Below the pieces are notes generated by a model, which ran no database searches, was not told the origin of the DNA, and saw only the letters and a list, made by a program, of their open reading frames with translations. A stretch of 64,000 nt of DNA from the NCBI RefSeq assembly GCF_009617875.1, contig NZ_BLAV01000001.1:4340001-4404000 (forward strand). The letters run 5' to 3'. Below are positions 19,655-28,078 of this stretch, piece by piece. The translations under genes and the position numbers were made by a program. The stretch is from Prolixibacter sp. NT017. Its GTDB lineage: Bacteria > Bacteroidota > Bacteroidia > Bacteroidales > Prolixibacteraceae. Position 1 is the first letter of the stretch. The number at the start of each line of letters is the position of its first letter.

Positions 19655-20464
19655 TTAACTATTTAAATCTTCATCCAAAATCAGAGTTCTTTTGTGGAAG
19701 AAAGAGAGGAAAAAACGAAATACAATCTTCCAACTGGTCAGCCAGGCAATTCTCGCATCGTTTTTCTGATTTTTTAGAATTTCCCCGGCAAGAAAAGGAG
19801 CCACTGTTTCTGCCCGATCAGCCAGAATGTTGAATATACGGATGCTTTGTTGATGGGCTTCCGGATTCTTTTTTACTGAATCGAGCAGCAAATCTGTGAC
19901 CACCATTCCGGGACTCAATGTCCCAACCAACACACTATTCACTTCATTTTCCTTAGCAAAACTGCGTGTAAAATACCGAAGAGCGCGTTTAGTCGTTCCA
20001 TACAATGTCATTCCCGGCATCATCCTTCCGCCGCTGCCGAAACCTTCCATATTGTAAATCGCTCCGTGCCCCTGTTGTTTCATGTGCAAATAAGCAACGC
20101 GGGTTCCGTTCATCACACCCATCAGGTTGGTTTGAATCACACCGTTGATTTCTTCCGGATGAATATGATGAAACAACTCATCGGACTGTGCAATTCCTGC
20201 ATTGTTGATCCAGATATCAACCGGCTGCCAGAGCGAGGCCTTCAGCCAAAGCTGATCGAGACTACGGGGCATCGTCACGTCGACTACAAAACCGGCCACT
20301 TTTTCGGAGCCAAATTCCTGTTGCAACCGGCAGGCAACGGTATTTACCGATTCCCGGTGCCTTCCGGAAACAGAAACAAAGTGTCCCATGGAAAGAAAAG
20401 CCCGGGCCATTCCCAGACCAATTCCGCGTGTAGAGCCGGTAATGACAATATGTTTGGGATTCAT
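19655..20464 (-). CDS. SDR family oxidoreductase, NYC1-like
   Basis: NAD(P)-binding Rossmann protein of 269 aa. The cofactor loop TGSTRGIGLGMA is at 9-20, NNAG at 87-90, and the catalytic YxxxK is Tyr155-Lys159 (LYGTTKRA). The usual NxSS block before the tyrosine is replaced by YNMEGFGSGG (137-146), a signature I recall from the NYC1/NOL chlorophyll b reductase-like SDRs; in a non-phototroph this marks only a subfamily, not a substrate. The cofactor preference may be NADP because Ser-Arg (STR) follows the first glycine. Confidence 0.88.
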   Translation of the reverse strand: MNPKHIVITGSTRGIGLGMARAFLSMGHFVSVSGRHRESVNTVACRLQQEFGSEKVAGFVVDVTMPRSLDQLWLKASLWQPVDIWINNAGIAQSDELFHHIHPEEINGVIQTNLMGVMNGTRVAYLHMKQQGHGAIYNMEGFGSGGRMMPGMTLYGTTKRALRYFTRSFAKENEVNSVLVGTLSPGMVVTDLLLDSVKKNPEAHQQSIRIFNILADRAETVAPFLAGEILKNQKNDARIAWLTSWKIVFRFFLSFFHKRTLILDEDLNS

Positions 20465-20500
20465 GGTAATGAATTCTTGATAAACAAAATGTAAAGAAAC

Positions 20501-20531
20501 AAAAAAGGCCGACTTCTTCAGAAACCGGCCT
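20501..20531 (-). terminator. Terminator of the GIN-domain gene
   Basis: On the minus strand AGGCCG pairs with CGGCCT (plus 20526-20531 with 20506-20511), extended by an inner TTCT/AGAA helix, and is followed by a T-run (plus 20501-20506 A-run). Confidence 0.7.
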
Positions 20532-20550
20532 CCAATAGCTTTACTTTTTC

Positions 20551-21282
20551 TTATCTTTTGTTTACATCACCACCGCTGGAACTGTGGGTATTGATTGATG
20601 TAGGTGTGCCTTTGTAATAAATATCAGCGCCGCTGCTCGCGTGTGCTTCAAAATTTCCGTTCACAGTCAAGCGGATATCAGAACCGCTGGAAGCTTCAGC
20701 AGTGCAATCTTCAGCAGTCAAATCATATGCATTAATGTCTGAACCACTGGAAGAATCGGCATGGAAATTCTTTGCCTTGCCACGTAACGTTAAATCACTG
20801 CCACTACTGGTTCCTCCCGACAGTTGATCGGCGTATACTTCCATCTTCACATCTGAACCACTGGAAACACCAATCTCCAGCGAACTAACTGTCAATCCGG
20901 TTTGGGTCCTAACATCGGAACCGGCGGAAGCTTTCAGCTCCTTCAGGTCCTTCACGGTTACGTGAACCTTCATGGCCGTTGCATTCCGGATGGATTTATC
21001 GACATATAACTTCAACCGGTTACCATCGACTTTGGTTATGATAATATCCTGCAAATTTTCATCGGCCTCAACGACAACAGATTCATTATCTCCCTGTGAG
21101 ATATACAAATCAAGGCCAGTGCTGACAGATATTTCATCGAATCCTGTCAGGTGACGATCGACTTTCACAACATTTCCATTTCCCTTTACTCCCCCGAAGT
21201 TCCACCAGGATTGGGCCGAAAGCGAAAAGGAAATGAACATCAGCGAAAGCGTAAAAACGGAAAAGAGAACTTTGTTTTTCAT
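20551..21282 (-). CDS. Exported head GIN domain protein (DUF2807)
   Basis: A signal peptide (MKNKVLFSVFTLSLMFISFSLSAQ) followed by a DUF2807 putative auto-transporter adhesin, head GIN domain; 243 aa. LTGFDEISVSTGLDLYISQGD is its standard opening. From about residue 120 onward the right-handed beta-helix shows the repeated step SSGSD (also SAGSD and SSGAD) every ~16-20 residues. No anchoring domain is visible, so the protein is periplasmic or surface located. The function of the family is not established. Single gene with its own terminator. Confidence 0.88.
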   Translation of the reverse strand: MKNKVLFSVFTLSLMFISFSLSAQSWWNFGGVKGNGNVVKVDRHLTGFDEISVSTGLDLYISQGDNESVVVEADENLQDIIITKVDGNRLKLYVDKSIRNATAMKVHVTVKDLKELKASAGSDVRTQTGLTVSSLEIGVSSGSDVKMEVYADQLSGGTSSGSDLTLRGKAKNFHADSSSGSDINAYDLTAEDCTAEASSGSDIRLTVNGNFEAHASSGADIYYKGTPTSINTHSSSGGDVNKR

Positions 21283-21676
21283 GCTTTATAAGATTTGTTA
21301 TGGTTTATTTCCGAATGGAAAACGATTCATAAAGAAAAGACGCCACCTTTTTCATAAGGTTGCATCCATCATTATTGTGATATGACGCTTAAACCTTTAT
21401 CTTGGTTACAGGGCTGGTAAATTTTAATCGCGAGCTCCGGTTTGAGTGGCCAATCGATATTCAGGACAAATTGTCATAGAACGGGGCATTTTGTCCGCGC
21501 TCAATTCAAAAGCAGTAATTGTTTAATTTACTGTGTTTTATTCCACCAGAAAGAATTAACGGCAAGCATTCCAACGTTTATTGGTACTCAACGAAGATTG
21601 ATTGGTTCGGCTTTTGATCGATGAATAATCGGAAAGACTATTTCTGCCAACAAAGCTTACATAGGAAGAATACATT
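21283..21676. other. Divergent intergenic region
   Basis: Spacer of 394 bases between the GIN gene and the large TPR gene. Two plus-strand -7-like boxes are seen: TATCTTGG at 21398-21405 and TATTTCTG at 21639-21646, the latter 30 bases before the TPR start. A 60-codon ORF (21442-21624) has no recognisable features and is not called. Nothing else found. Confidence 0.4.
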
Positions 21677-23908
21677 ATGAATGATCAGGAGATAACGCAA
21701 AAGTTCAACGAGATTTGTCAATTACTTGCTTCGCGGAAGCTAAAACCCGGATTCGATCTGCTGGAACAGCTGATTACCGAAACCAGGTCGGGCGACTTCC
21801 GCGATGAATACCACGATCTTGAGCAGACCTACAAATACATGCTGCAGTACACGGTCGAAGGGATTAACGACCCCGAAAGACAGAAAGTGTACCGCCATTT
21901 GTTGGTCTCGACTTTCGAGTTGGCAGACAAGGTGACCGAAAACCTGAGAATGCGTTTTTCCAACCTGTTTCCTTACCAGAAGAAAAGAGGCTTTGCGGGA
22001 CTGTACGTCGAAAATCTTTCGGAAACACTTCAGGAAATTGAAGAGTTTCACGTGCACAACGAGTTGCAGTCGTTGATTGATGAATCGATTTCGGCGCAAC
22101 CGGGAAAAGAGGAGGTAGCCCGTGCTCACCTGGAAAAGCTGAATTACGTCTTCTACCATCTCTGGTTCCGCGACCTGCTGAACGACGATGAAATGAAGTT
22201 TGCCCGGAGCTTCCTTTCCGGCGAAAGCATTCCGGTTCACGAAAAGGCTTTGTTGGTTACAGCACTCACTTTCAGTCTGTCCCGTTATTTCGACGAACAT
22301 AAATTCAATTTGCTGTTCGAAGCTTACGACACCACCGATGAGTTGGTGCGTCAGCGAGCGTTGGTTGGCCTGATGCTTACCTTGTACCAGTATGATTTGC
22401 GTCTTCCGTTCTTTACGCAGATTACAGGCCGGCTGGCTATTCTGAACGAAGATCCGGAGTTCAAGCGTTTGTTCGAAAAAGTGATTCTTCAATTCATTCG
22501 GAGCAAGGAAACCGAAGAATTGCAGCGTCGCCTGCAGGACGAAATTCTTCCGGAAATGATGCGATTGAGTCCGAACCTCCGGAACAAACTGAACATGGAC
22601 AACCTGATGGGCGAAGGCATGATGGACGACAAAAACCCCGACTGGCAGGACATTTTCAGTGAATCGCCCGGCTTGATGGATAAACTGGAAGAGCTGTCGG
22701 AGTTGCAGATGGAAGGCGCCGATGTATTTATGAGTTCTTTTTCGATGCTGAAGAATTTTCCGTTTTTCAGTGAATTTGTAAACTGGTTCATGCCATTTTT
22801 CCCGCAACATCCCGAAATCAGCAGCGTGACCGGGGACAAAAGCGACGAAGCGACTAACACCTTCATGGAGGCTATCGTGAAATCGCCGATGCTTTGTAAC
22901 TCCGATAAATACTCGTTCTGCCTGAGTTTGCAGAATATTCCGAATGAATACAAGGAGATGATGTCCGGTTCGCTCAAGGCGGAAATGGACCAGATGGAGG
23001 AATTGCAACAGGATGAATTGGCCATTTCGCCCAACAAAGCCGCCGAAGTGGCTTCCAATCAATACATCCAGGATTTGTACCGTTTCTTTAAGTTGCATCC
23101 GAACCACACCGACTTCGAAGATGTATTCGCCTGGCGGCTCGATTTTCATAATAAAAACACGTTCCGCCCTCTTTTACAGGAAGATTTAGGCATCCTACGG
23201 AACATGGCCGAATTCTATTTTGCTAAAAACTACTTTGAAGAAGCATCGGAAATTTATCTCATGCTTTTACAGGAAAATGAGGATGGCGAACTGTTACAGA
23301 AACTGGCCTTTTGTTACCAGAAAACAGGCAACTACCGTGAAGCGCTCAACTACTATCTGAAAGCCGACCTGTTCGACGTCAATAAAATCTGGAATCACAA
23401 GAAAATTGCGCTTTGCTACCGTAACCTGAAAGAGCCGGAAAAAGCGCTGGATTATTACAAACAGGCTGAGATTCTGGAACCCGATAATCTGAGTACACAC
23501 ATCTCTGTCGGCCATTGCTACATGGAGCTGAAAAAGTACGAGGATGCATTAAAGTATTATTTCAAGGTGGAGTACTTATCGCCCGGAAACAAAAACGTTT
23601 GGCGACCGATTGCCTGGTCATCGTTGCTGGTCGGGAAACTGGAACAATCGGAAAATTACTACCGGAAATTAACCGAAGGTTCGCCCAATAAATACGACCT
23701 GATGAACATGGGCCACGTACAGTGGTGTCTCGGGAACCGGAAAGAAGCATTGGAATGGTACCGAAAAAGCATTCGGGACAAAGAAAACTCAGAAGCTGAA
23801 TTCATGGATGCCTTTGAGGAAGATTTGGAACATCTACTTCGGCAGGGTGTAGATCAGGAAGACGTTCCGATTATGCTCGACCAATTGCGCTATTCACTTG
23901 AATCGTAA
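21677..23908 (+). CDS. Large cytoplasmic tetratricopeptide repeat protein
   Basis: A protein of 743 aa with no signal peptide. The first ~490 residues are helical and not recognised as a domain; an acidic-methionine-rich stretch occurs around 300-345. From about residue 510 to 720 five or six TPR units are clear (for example GNYREALNYYLKADLFD, KEPEKALDYYKQAEILEPDN, KKYEDALKYYFKVEYLSPGN and GNRKEALEWYRKS). Probably a scaffold; partners unknown. Monocistronic and closed by a terminator. A 469-codon open frame on the opposite strand is only a shadow of this gene. Confidence 0.88.
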   Translation: MNDQEITQKFNEICQLLASRKLKPGFDLLEQLITETRSGDFRDEYHDLEQTYKYMLQYTVEGINDPERQKVYRHLLVSTFELADKVTENLRMRFSNLFPYQKKRGFAGLYVENLSETLQEIEEFHVHNELQSLIDESISAQPGKEEVARAHLEKLNYVFYHLWFRDLLNDDEMKFARSFLSGESIPVHEKALLVTALTFSLSRYFDEHKFNLLFEAYDTTDELVRQRALVGLMLTLYQYDLRLPFFTQITGRLAILNEDPEFKRLFEKVILQFIRSKETEELQRRLQDEILPEMMRLSPNLRNKLNMDNLMGEGMMDDKNPDWQDIFSESPGLMDKLEELSELQMEGADVFMSSFSMLKNFPFFSEFVNWFMPFFPQHPEISSVTGDKSDEATNTFMEAIVKSPMLCNSDKYSFCLSLQNIPNEYKEMMSGSLKAEMDQMEELQQDELAISPNKAAEVASNQYIQDLYRFFKLHPNHTDFEDVFAWRLDFHNKNTFRPLLQEDLGILRNMAEFYFAKNYFEEASEIYLMLLQENEDGELLQKLAFCYQKTGNYREALNYYLKADLFDVNKIWNHKKIALCYRNLKEPEKALDYYKQAEILEPDNLSTHISVGHCYMELKKYEDALKYYFKVEYLSPGNKNVWRPIAWSSLLVGKLEQSENYYRKLTEGSPNKYDLMNMGHVQWCLGNRKEALEWYRKSIRDKENSEAEFMDAFEEDLEHLLRQGVDQEDVPIMLDQLRYSLES

Positions 23909-23916
23909 AATACTTT

Positions 23917-23940
23917 GCCGGCCGTTAAAGCCGGCTTTTT
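23917..23940 (+). terminator. Terminator between TPR gene and coaX
   Basis: GCCGGC (23917-23922) pairs with GCCGGC (23930-23935) around a seven-base loop, followed by a run of T. It overlaps the end of the convergent coaX gene. Confidence 0.75.
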
Positions 23941-24707
23941 TATACCGTTACACAATCGCTAATCAGGCGCAAACCTTCGAGTGTAAGCTGCTGATCGACA
24001 ACCCGAATGTATCTCGAAATGGGTGCCAACACGTTCGCCAAACCGCCGGTGGCAATTACTTCCGGTGAATTTCCCAACTCGTTCCGGAGCAGATCAATCA
24101 GGTGATCAACTAAACCTGAATAGCCCAACACAACACCCGACTGCAAAGCGTGAACGGTATTTTCTCCCAACACTGAAGGCGGCGGAGTTAAATGCACAGA
24201 AGGCAACTGGGCCGTATTTCCGGTCAACGATTTGATTGCTGTTTTCAATCCCGGTGCAATGGAAACCCCCAGGATTTCTCCCTCATCCGAAATGGTCGTC
24301 AATGTCAAAGCAGTTCCAAAATCGACTACTGTACATAGCGAACCAAACCGTTTGTAGGCAGCCATCGAGTTCGCAATCAAATCGGTCCCGATTTCGTAGG
24401 GATTGAGCACTTTCAGCGGAAGCATGGGATAAATTTCCGGTCCAACAATCAATGGCTTGACTGTAAACAACGAATCCAGCATTTCGGTAAAAGCACGCAA
24501 AAGCTGGGGAACCACGCTACTTACCACAATGCGGTCGACTTTCTCTACGTAATCGACCGTATTGGTCAGCAACGACCGGAAAATCACTTCATATTCGTCA
24601 GCAGTTTTATCCGGCACCGTCAGGATTCGCCATTCATGCACCCATTTTTCACTATCGTGAATACCGAAAACGATGTTCGAGTTACCAATATCGATTGCCA
24701 GCAGCAT
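23940..24707 (-). CDS. coaX: Type III pantothenate kinase
   Basis: Phosphorylates pantothenate, the first step of coenzyme A synthesis; 255 aa. The start is placed at 24707 because MLLAIDIGNSNIVFG is the canonical N-terminus with the phosphate-binding DIGNSN; the open frame extends 96 codons further but without homology-like content. TVVDFGTALTLTTI and ATGGLA are further family motifs. This ASKHA-fold type is insensitive to CoA feedback. Single gene, convergent with the TPR gene and divergent from the ywbE-like gene. Confidence 0.95.
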   Translation of the reverse strand: MLLAIDIGNSNIVFGIHDSEKWVHEWRILTVPDKTADEYEVIFRSLLTNTVDYVEKVDRIVVSSVVPQLLRAFTEMLDSLFTVKPLIVGPEIYPMLPLKVLNPYEIGTDLIANSMAAYKRFGSLCTVVDFGTALTLTTISDEGEILGVSIAPGLKTAIKSLTGNTAQLPSVHLTPPPSVLGENTVHALQSGVVLGYSGLVDHLIDLLRNELGNSPEVIATGGLANVLAPISRYIRVVDQQLTLEGLRLISDCVTV

Positions 24708-24860
24708 TTTTAAAGTTTTAATGTTCATGACGAAACTACACCATCTGACCGTTTTTTGAAACTTTTCGCGCCAGATATTACACGATTCCACAGGAAATAA
24801 CGCTGGCTTCATCTTCCGGTAAACCGAATGCGCTTTCTTTGCAAAAAGAATAGACAAGCT

Positions 24861-25058
24861 ATGGATGGTAAAAAACGTTCGAATATAAAGCCCGGATTGC
24901 ATGTATCCATCGTGCTGAAGAAAGATCAGCGAACCGGCAAGCGAACCGAAGGCATTGTAAAAGACATCCTGACCAATTCGCCCACACATCCGCATGGCAT
25001 AAAAGTGCGGTTAACTTCGGGTGATGTTGGCCGTGTGCAGGAGATTTTACCGGATTAA
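24861..25058 (+). CDS. YwbE family protein
   Basis: A small basic protein (65 aa), starting at ATG 24861 (MDGKKRSNIKPGLHVSIVLK). The sequence VLKKDQRTGKRTEGIVKDIL and THPHGIKVRL...GDVGRV is the signature of the short YwbE (DUF2196) family, compatible with a small beta-barrel nucleic-acid-type fold; the role is unknown. A -7-like TTTCTTTG is at 24834-24841. The HAD gene starts 10 bases after the stop, so the two form an operon. Confidence 0.9.
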   Translation: MDGKKRSNIKPGLHVSIVLKKDQRTGKRTEGIVKDILTNSPTHPHGIKVRLTSGDVGRVQEILPD

Positions 25059-25068
25059 ATGAACCAAA

Positions 25069-25809
25069 ATGTTTAGCGAAGCGATAGAAAAATATCTTCA
25101 ACAGGAACAACTGAATCACTTCGATTTAAAGGCTGTTTTCTTCGACATGGACGGCGTGTTGTATGATTCGATGGGACATCATGCCGCGTCGTGGACCAAA
25201 GCTTTCACCGAAGCCGGAATTCATTTTCATGAAGAGCTTGCCTATCTGAACGAGGGAAGAACCGGTGCTTCAACAGTTTTAACAGCAGTAAAAGAGGCGC
25301 AAAACCGCACGGCAACCGATGATGAGATTCAGAAGATTTACCAGCGAAAGACTGAAATACTGCACACCATGTCGCGTGCACTTCCCGTGGAGGGAATGAA
25401 AAATATGCTGGAACAGGTGAAAAATGCCGGGCTGGAAATCTGGATTGTCACCGGCTCGTCGCATATGCGTTTCATCGACAACTTAAAGGTCGATTTCCCC
25501 GGTTTGATCGATCCGACGCATGTCGTATCCGGGAAAGACGTGAAACACGGTAAACCGCACCCCGAACCTTACCTAACGGCTCTGGAAAAGTCTCATTTGG
25601 AAAAACAGCAGGCGATGGTTATCGAAAATGCGCCGCTGGGAATTCAGTCAGCGAAAGCTGCAGGTTTGTTCACAATAGCTATTAATACAGGCATTCTGGA
25701 TGACGAGGTTTTGACAGATAACGGTTGTGACCTGCTTTTTGATGACGGAACAGAGTTGGCAAAAAACTGGAAGAAATTACTTGATGACATTCAAAGATTT
25801 AACCAATAA
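25069..25809 (+). CDS. HAD family hydrolase (beta-phosphoglucomutase-like)
   Basis: A 246-aa protein of HAD subfamily IA. Motif I FFDMDGVLYDS gives the nucleophile Asp26 and acid/base Asp28; motif II is IVTGSS; the lysine is in GKDVKHGKPHPEPY; motif III is VIENAPLGIQSAKAAGL. The helical cap is inserted between motif I and II. The cap type and GKPHPEPYL resemble phosphatases or phosphomutases acting on small sugar phosphates. Follows the YwbE gene by 10 bases. Confidence 0.9.
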   Translation: MFSEAIEKYLQQEQLNHFDLKAVFFDMDGVLYDSMGHHAASWTKAFTEAGIHFHEELAYLNEGRTGASTVLTAVKEAQNRTATDDEIQKIYQRKTEILHTMSRALPVEGMKNMLEQVKNAGLEIWIVTGSSHMRFIDNLKVDFPGLIDPTHVVSGKDVKHGKPHPEPYLTALEKSHLEKQQAMVIENAPLGIQSAKAAGLFTIAINTGILDDEVLTDNGCDLLFDDGTELAKNWKKLLDDIQRFNQ

Positions 25810-26036
25810 TCTGATTATTTGGAGGATGTTTTGCTCAGAGGGAATTTAAAATTTGAAATATTTTAACTTTCTTGGTAATAAATAATCTTAAAACCACGTT
25901 GTAGTAGAGAATTAGATATTCAAGATGGTAATCATAAAAAATTATTATCTTCACTCTATTTCTGAAAACAACAATTTGATAGTTATTACACAGCGTTTCA
26001 TCATCGCAATTGCGACTAAATCAAAATCAGGCAGAC

Positions 26037-26537
26037 ATGCAAAATCTTAAGGATCCCTTAATCTTCGTTGTTGAAGACAATCAGGTTTACAACAAACTTG
26101 TTGTTAGTTATCTACGCTCTAAAAAATTCAATCGGGTAGAAACTTATACCAGTGGTGAAGATTGTCTGAACGCCCTGGATAAAAAGCCAGATATCATTAT
26201 TCAGGACTATCTGTTGGAGGGAATGAACGGTATCGACGTACTGAAAGCCGCAAAAAAAGTACATCCCGAAATAGAATTCATTTTCCTATCGGGACAAGAC
26301 AGCATTGATGTCGCTATTAATACCATGAAATACGGTGCCTACGACTACATTGTGAAAGACCAGATGGCACTGAAAAAAATCGTCAATAAGATCACCAAGA
26401 TTATCTCGGTACAACAACTGGTTAAAAGCAACAAACGTTACAAAATGGGAGTAACGCTTTTCTTTGTTGCGCTGGTGGTCATTATCATACTCATTTTAAG
26501 TCTTACCGTATTCTTCCCAACAGAATTTGAGTGGTAA
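26037..26537 (+). CDS. Receiver-domain protein with C-terminal membrane helix
   Basis: A 166-aa protein with start ATG at 26037 (MQNLKDPLIFVVEDN). Residues 1-122 form a complete CheY-like receiver: acidic pair Glu13-Asp14, phospho-acceptor Asp57 (IIIQDYLLEGMNG), Ser85 (FLSGQDS) and Lys107 (YIVKDQ). After a basic linker (SNKRYK) a single hydrophobic helix spans about 138-160, ending PTEFEW. There is no DNA-binding or enzymatic output domain. A receiver tethered to the inner membrane by its own C-terminus is unusual; likely a phosphate sink or a docking partner for membrane kinases (inference). No kinase gene is adjacent. Confidence 0.85.
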   Translation: MQNLKDPLIFVVEDNQVYNKLVVSYLRSKKFNRVETYTSGEDCLNALDKKPDIIIQDYLLEGMNGIDVLKAAKKVHPEIEFIFLSGQDSIDVAINTMKYGAYDYIVKDQMALKKIVNKITKIISVQQLVKSNKRYKMGVTLFFVALVVIIILILSLTVFFPTEFEW

Positions 26538-26558
26538 GATCCTATTTGCATGTATGTG

Positions 26559-26603
26559 ATATCCCGCTGATCTTCGTTTATCTGACGATTTTCAGCGGGA
26601 TAT
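26559..26603. terminator. Bidirectional terminator
   Basis: ATATCCCGCTGA (26559-26570) and TCAGCGGGATAT (26592-26603) form a perfect 12-bp stem with a 21-base loop, followed by T-run on the plus strand. Lies between the receiver gene and the convergent dehydrogenase. Confidence 0.75.
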
Positions 26604-26605
26604 TT

Positions 26606-27577
26606 TTATGCGAAAATTTCCGGATTGACAATCGAGATATCTTTTCTTCCGGAAAAGAAGCCGATAATGTTTTGTGAAGCTTCGCGAGCTGTTTCAATCC
26701 GTGTTTCGATGGTTCCGGTTGCGTTGTGCGGTGTGAGAACCACATTCTCCATCTCAAAAAGCTCCTGCGTGATTTTGGGCTCTTCTTCAAACACGTCCAG
26801 GCCGACTCCGGCAATCTTTCCGTTTTGAAGGTATTTAACCAGCATTTTTTCGTCGATCACCGGTCCTCTCGCGGTATTGACCACAAAAACGCCATCCTTC
26901 ATTTTTTGCATCTCATTTTCGCCTAAAAGATGATGCGTTTCCTCTGTCAACGGTGTGTTCACCGAAATCACATCCGAACGCTCCAGTAATTCGTCCATCG
27001 ATACATAAGTAGCATTGAGTGGCTCTTCCAGCGACTCATCAAGGCGATTGCGGTTGTTGTAGATGATCTTCATTCCCGAAGCAAGAGCCCGGCGGGCCAA
27101 AGCCCTTCCAATTCGCCCCATACCAATGATTCCAAGTGTTTTTCCGGTTAAACCGAAACCCAGATTGCGCATCATTCCCCACTGAAAATCGGGATTCGTG
27201 CGCAAATGACGGTCAGTCTCAGCGATGCGGCGCATAACAGTAAGCATCAATCCCAGAGCCATTTCAGCTGTTGGTTCGGTTACTGCATTGGGCGTATTAC
27301 AAACCGCGATTCCGCGGCGGGTAGCCTCCGCCACATCGATGTTGTTGTACCCAACCCCGAAATTGGCGATGATTTTCAACTTCGGTGCGCGAGCTATCAG
27401 TTCGGCATTTATTGGACGAATGAAAACCGACAAAACAGCATCGCAATCCACGATTTTCTTTTCAATGTCAGCAGGAGAAAATTCTTCCTTTTCAGGATAA
27501 ATGACGTCAAATTTATCGTTCAATTCACGGATACCTTCCTTCGGAATCCGGTAGGTAATTAAAATCTTAGGTTTCAT
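26606..27577 (-). CDS. D-isomer specific 2-hydroxyacid dehydrogenase
   Basis: An NAD(P)H-dependent reductase, 323 aa, of the glyoxylate/2-ketogluconate reductase type. The Rossmann loop GIIGMGRIGRALA sits at 149-161, and the catalytic triad is Arg237 (NTARGPV), Glu266 (DVFEEEP) and His284 (LTPHNATGT). NFGVGYNNID is the substrate-domain signature. The substrate (glyoxylate, hydroxypyruvate or 2-oxo sugar acid) cannot be fixed. The hairpin repeat array lies just upstream of its start; a -7-like TTTTTTTG occurs near 27605 on the minus strand. Confidence 0.9.
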   Translation of the reverse strand: MKPKILITYRIPKEGIRELNDKFDVIYPEKEEFSPADIEKKIVDCDAVLSVFIRPINAELIARAPKLKIIANFGVGYNNIDVAEATRRGIAVCNTPNAVTEPTAEMALGLMLTVMRRIAETDRHLRTNPDFQWGMMRNLGFGLTGKTLGIIGMGRIGRALARRALASGMKIIYNNRNRLDESLEEPLNATYVSMDELLERSDVISVNTPLTEETHHLLGENEMQKMKDGVFVVNTARGPVIDEKMLVKYLQNGKIAGVGLDVFEEEPKITQELFEMENVVLTPHNATGTIETRIETAREASQNIIGFFSGRKDISIVNPEIFA

Positions 27578-27623
27578 ATTCGATTAATTGAAAAGTTGTT
27601 TTCTGCAAAAAAATTCAATGGTT

Positions 27624-28022
27624 ACCCTTCCCAAAATTCTGGAACCCATTTTCCGTTTTGGAGAACCTTTTCCAAAACGCTGGAATTCATTCTCCGTTTT
27701 GGAGAACCCTTTCCAAAACGCTGGAACTCATTTTCCGTTTTGAAGAACCCTTTCCAAAACGCTGGAACTCATTTTCCGTTTTGAAGAACCCTTTTCCAAA
27801 ACGCTGGAACTCATTCTCCGTTTTGAAGAACCCTTTTCCAAAACGCCAGAACTCATTCTCCGTTTTGAAGAACCCTTTCCAAAACGCTGGAACTCATTTT
27901 CCGTTTTGGAGAACCCTTTCCAAAACGCTGGAACTCATTTTCCGTTTTGGAGAACCCTTCCCGGAAACGCTGGAACTCATTTTGGGTTTTGGAGAACCCT
28001 TTCTAAAAAGCTGAAATCCATT
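27624..28022. repeat. Tandem array of about ten 41/42-bp hairpin repeats
   Basis: The motif AAAACGCTGG (or a decayed form) recurs at 27633, 27674, 27715, 27756, 27798, 27840, 27881, 27922, 27964 and 28005, a period of 41 or 42 bases. Each unit has an inverted repeat, CGTTTTGGA ... TCCAAAACG around an eight-base loop (for example 27695-27703 with 27712-27720), then CTGGAACTCATTTTC. Central units are near-identical and both ends are degenerate. The period is not a multiple of three and frames change between units, so it is not coding. It fills the gap between two minus-strand genes. Confidence 0.95.
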
Positions 28023-28034
28023 TTTGCAAAGAAA

Positions 28035-28057
28035 AAATGCCCGGCAAGCGGGCATTT
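28035..28057 (-). terminator. Terminator of the S41 peptidase gene
   Basis: AAATGCCCG (28035-28043) pairs with CGGGCATTT (28049-28057) around a five-base loop; read on the minus strand it ends in a T-run, 22 bases past the peptidase stop codon. Confidence 0.8.
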
Positions 28058-28078
28058 CCTATTCTTAAAATTAACGAA

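Noticed and set aside
21442..21624. 60-codon ORF upstream of the TPR gene
   Set aside because: Composition unlike neighbouring genes, no recognisable motif, and promoter-like boxes for the TPR gene surround it.
22045..22054. GTTTCACGTG as a third parS half-site
   Set aside because: Inside a coding sequence and only one half matches; the right half diverges.
21740..23149. 469-codon open frame on the minus strand
   Set aside because: Lies wholly inside the plus-strand TPR gene, whose repeats are clear; it is a codon-bias shadow.
24708..24995. N-terminal 96-codon extension of coaX
   Set aside because: The family starts with the DIGNSN motif at 24707; the extension overlaps the divergent ywbE-like gene and its promoter.
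27596..28014. Two overlapping ORFs encoding repetitive peptides in the array
   Set aside because: The 41/42-bp period shifts frame at every unit, and the ORFs have no start signal or independent support; they are by-products of the repeat.
27624..28022. Repeat array as a CRISPR array
   Set aside because: The whole 41/42-bp period is conserved, with no unique spacers, and no cas gene is present.
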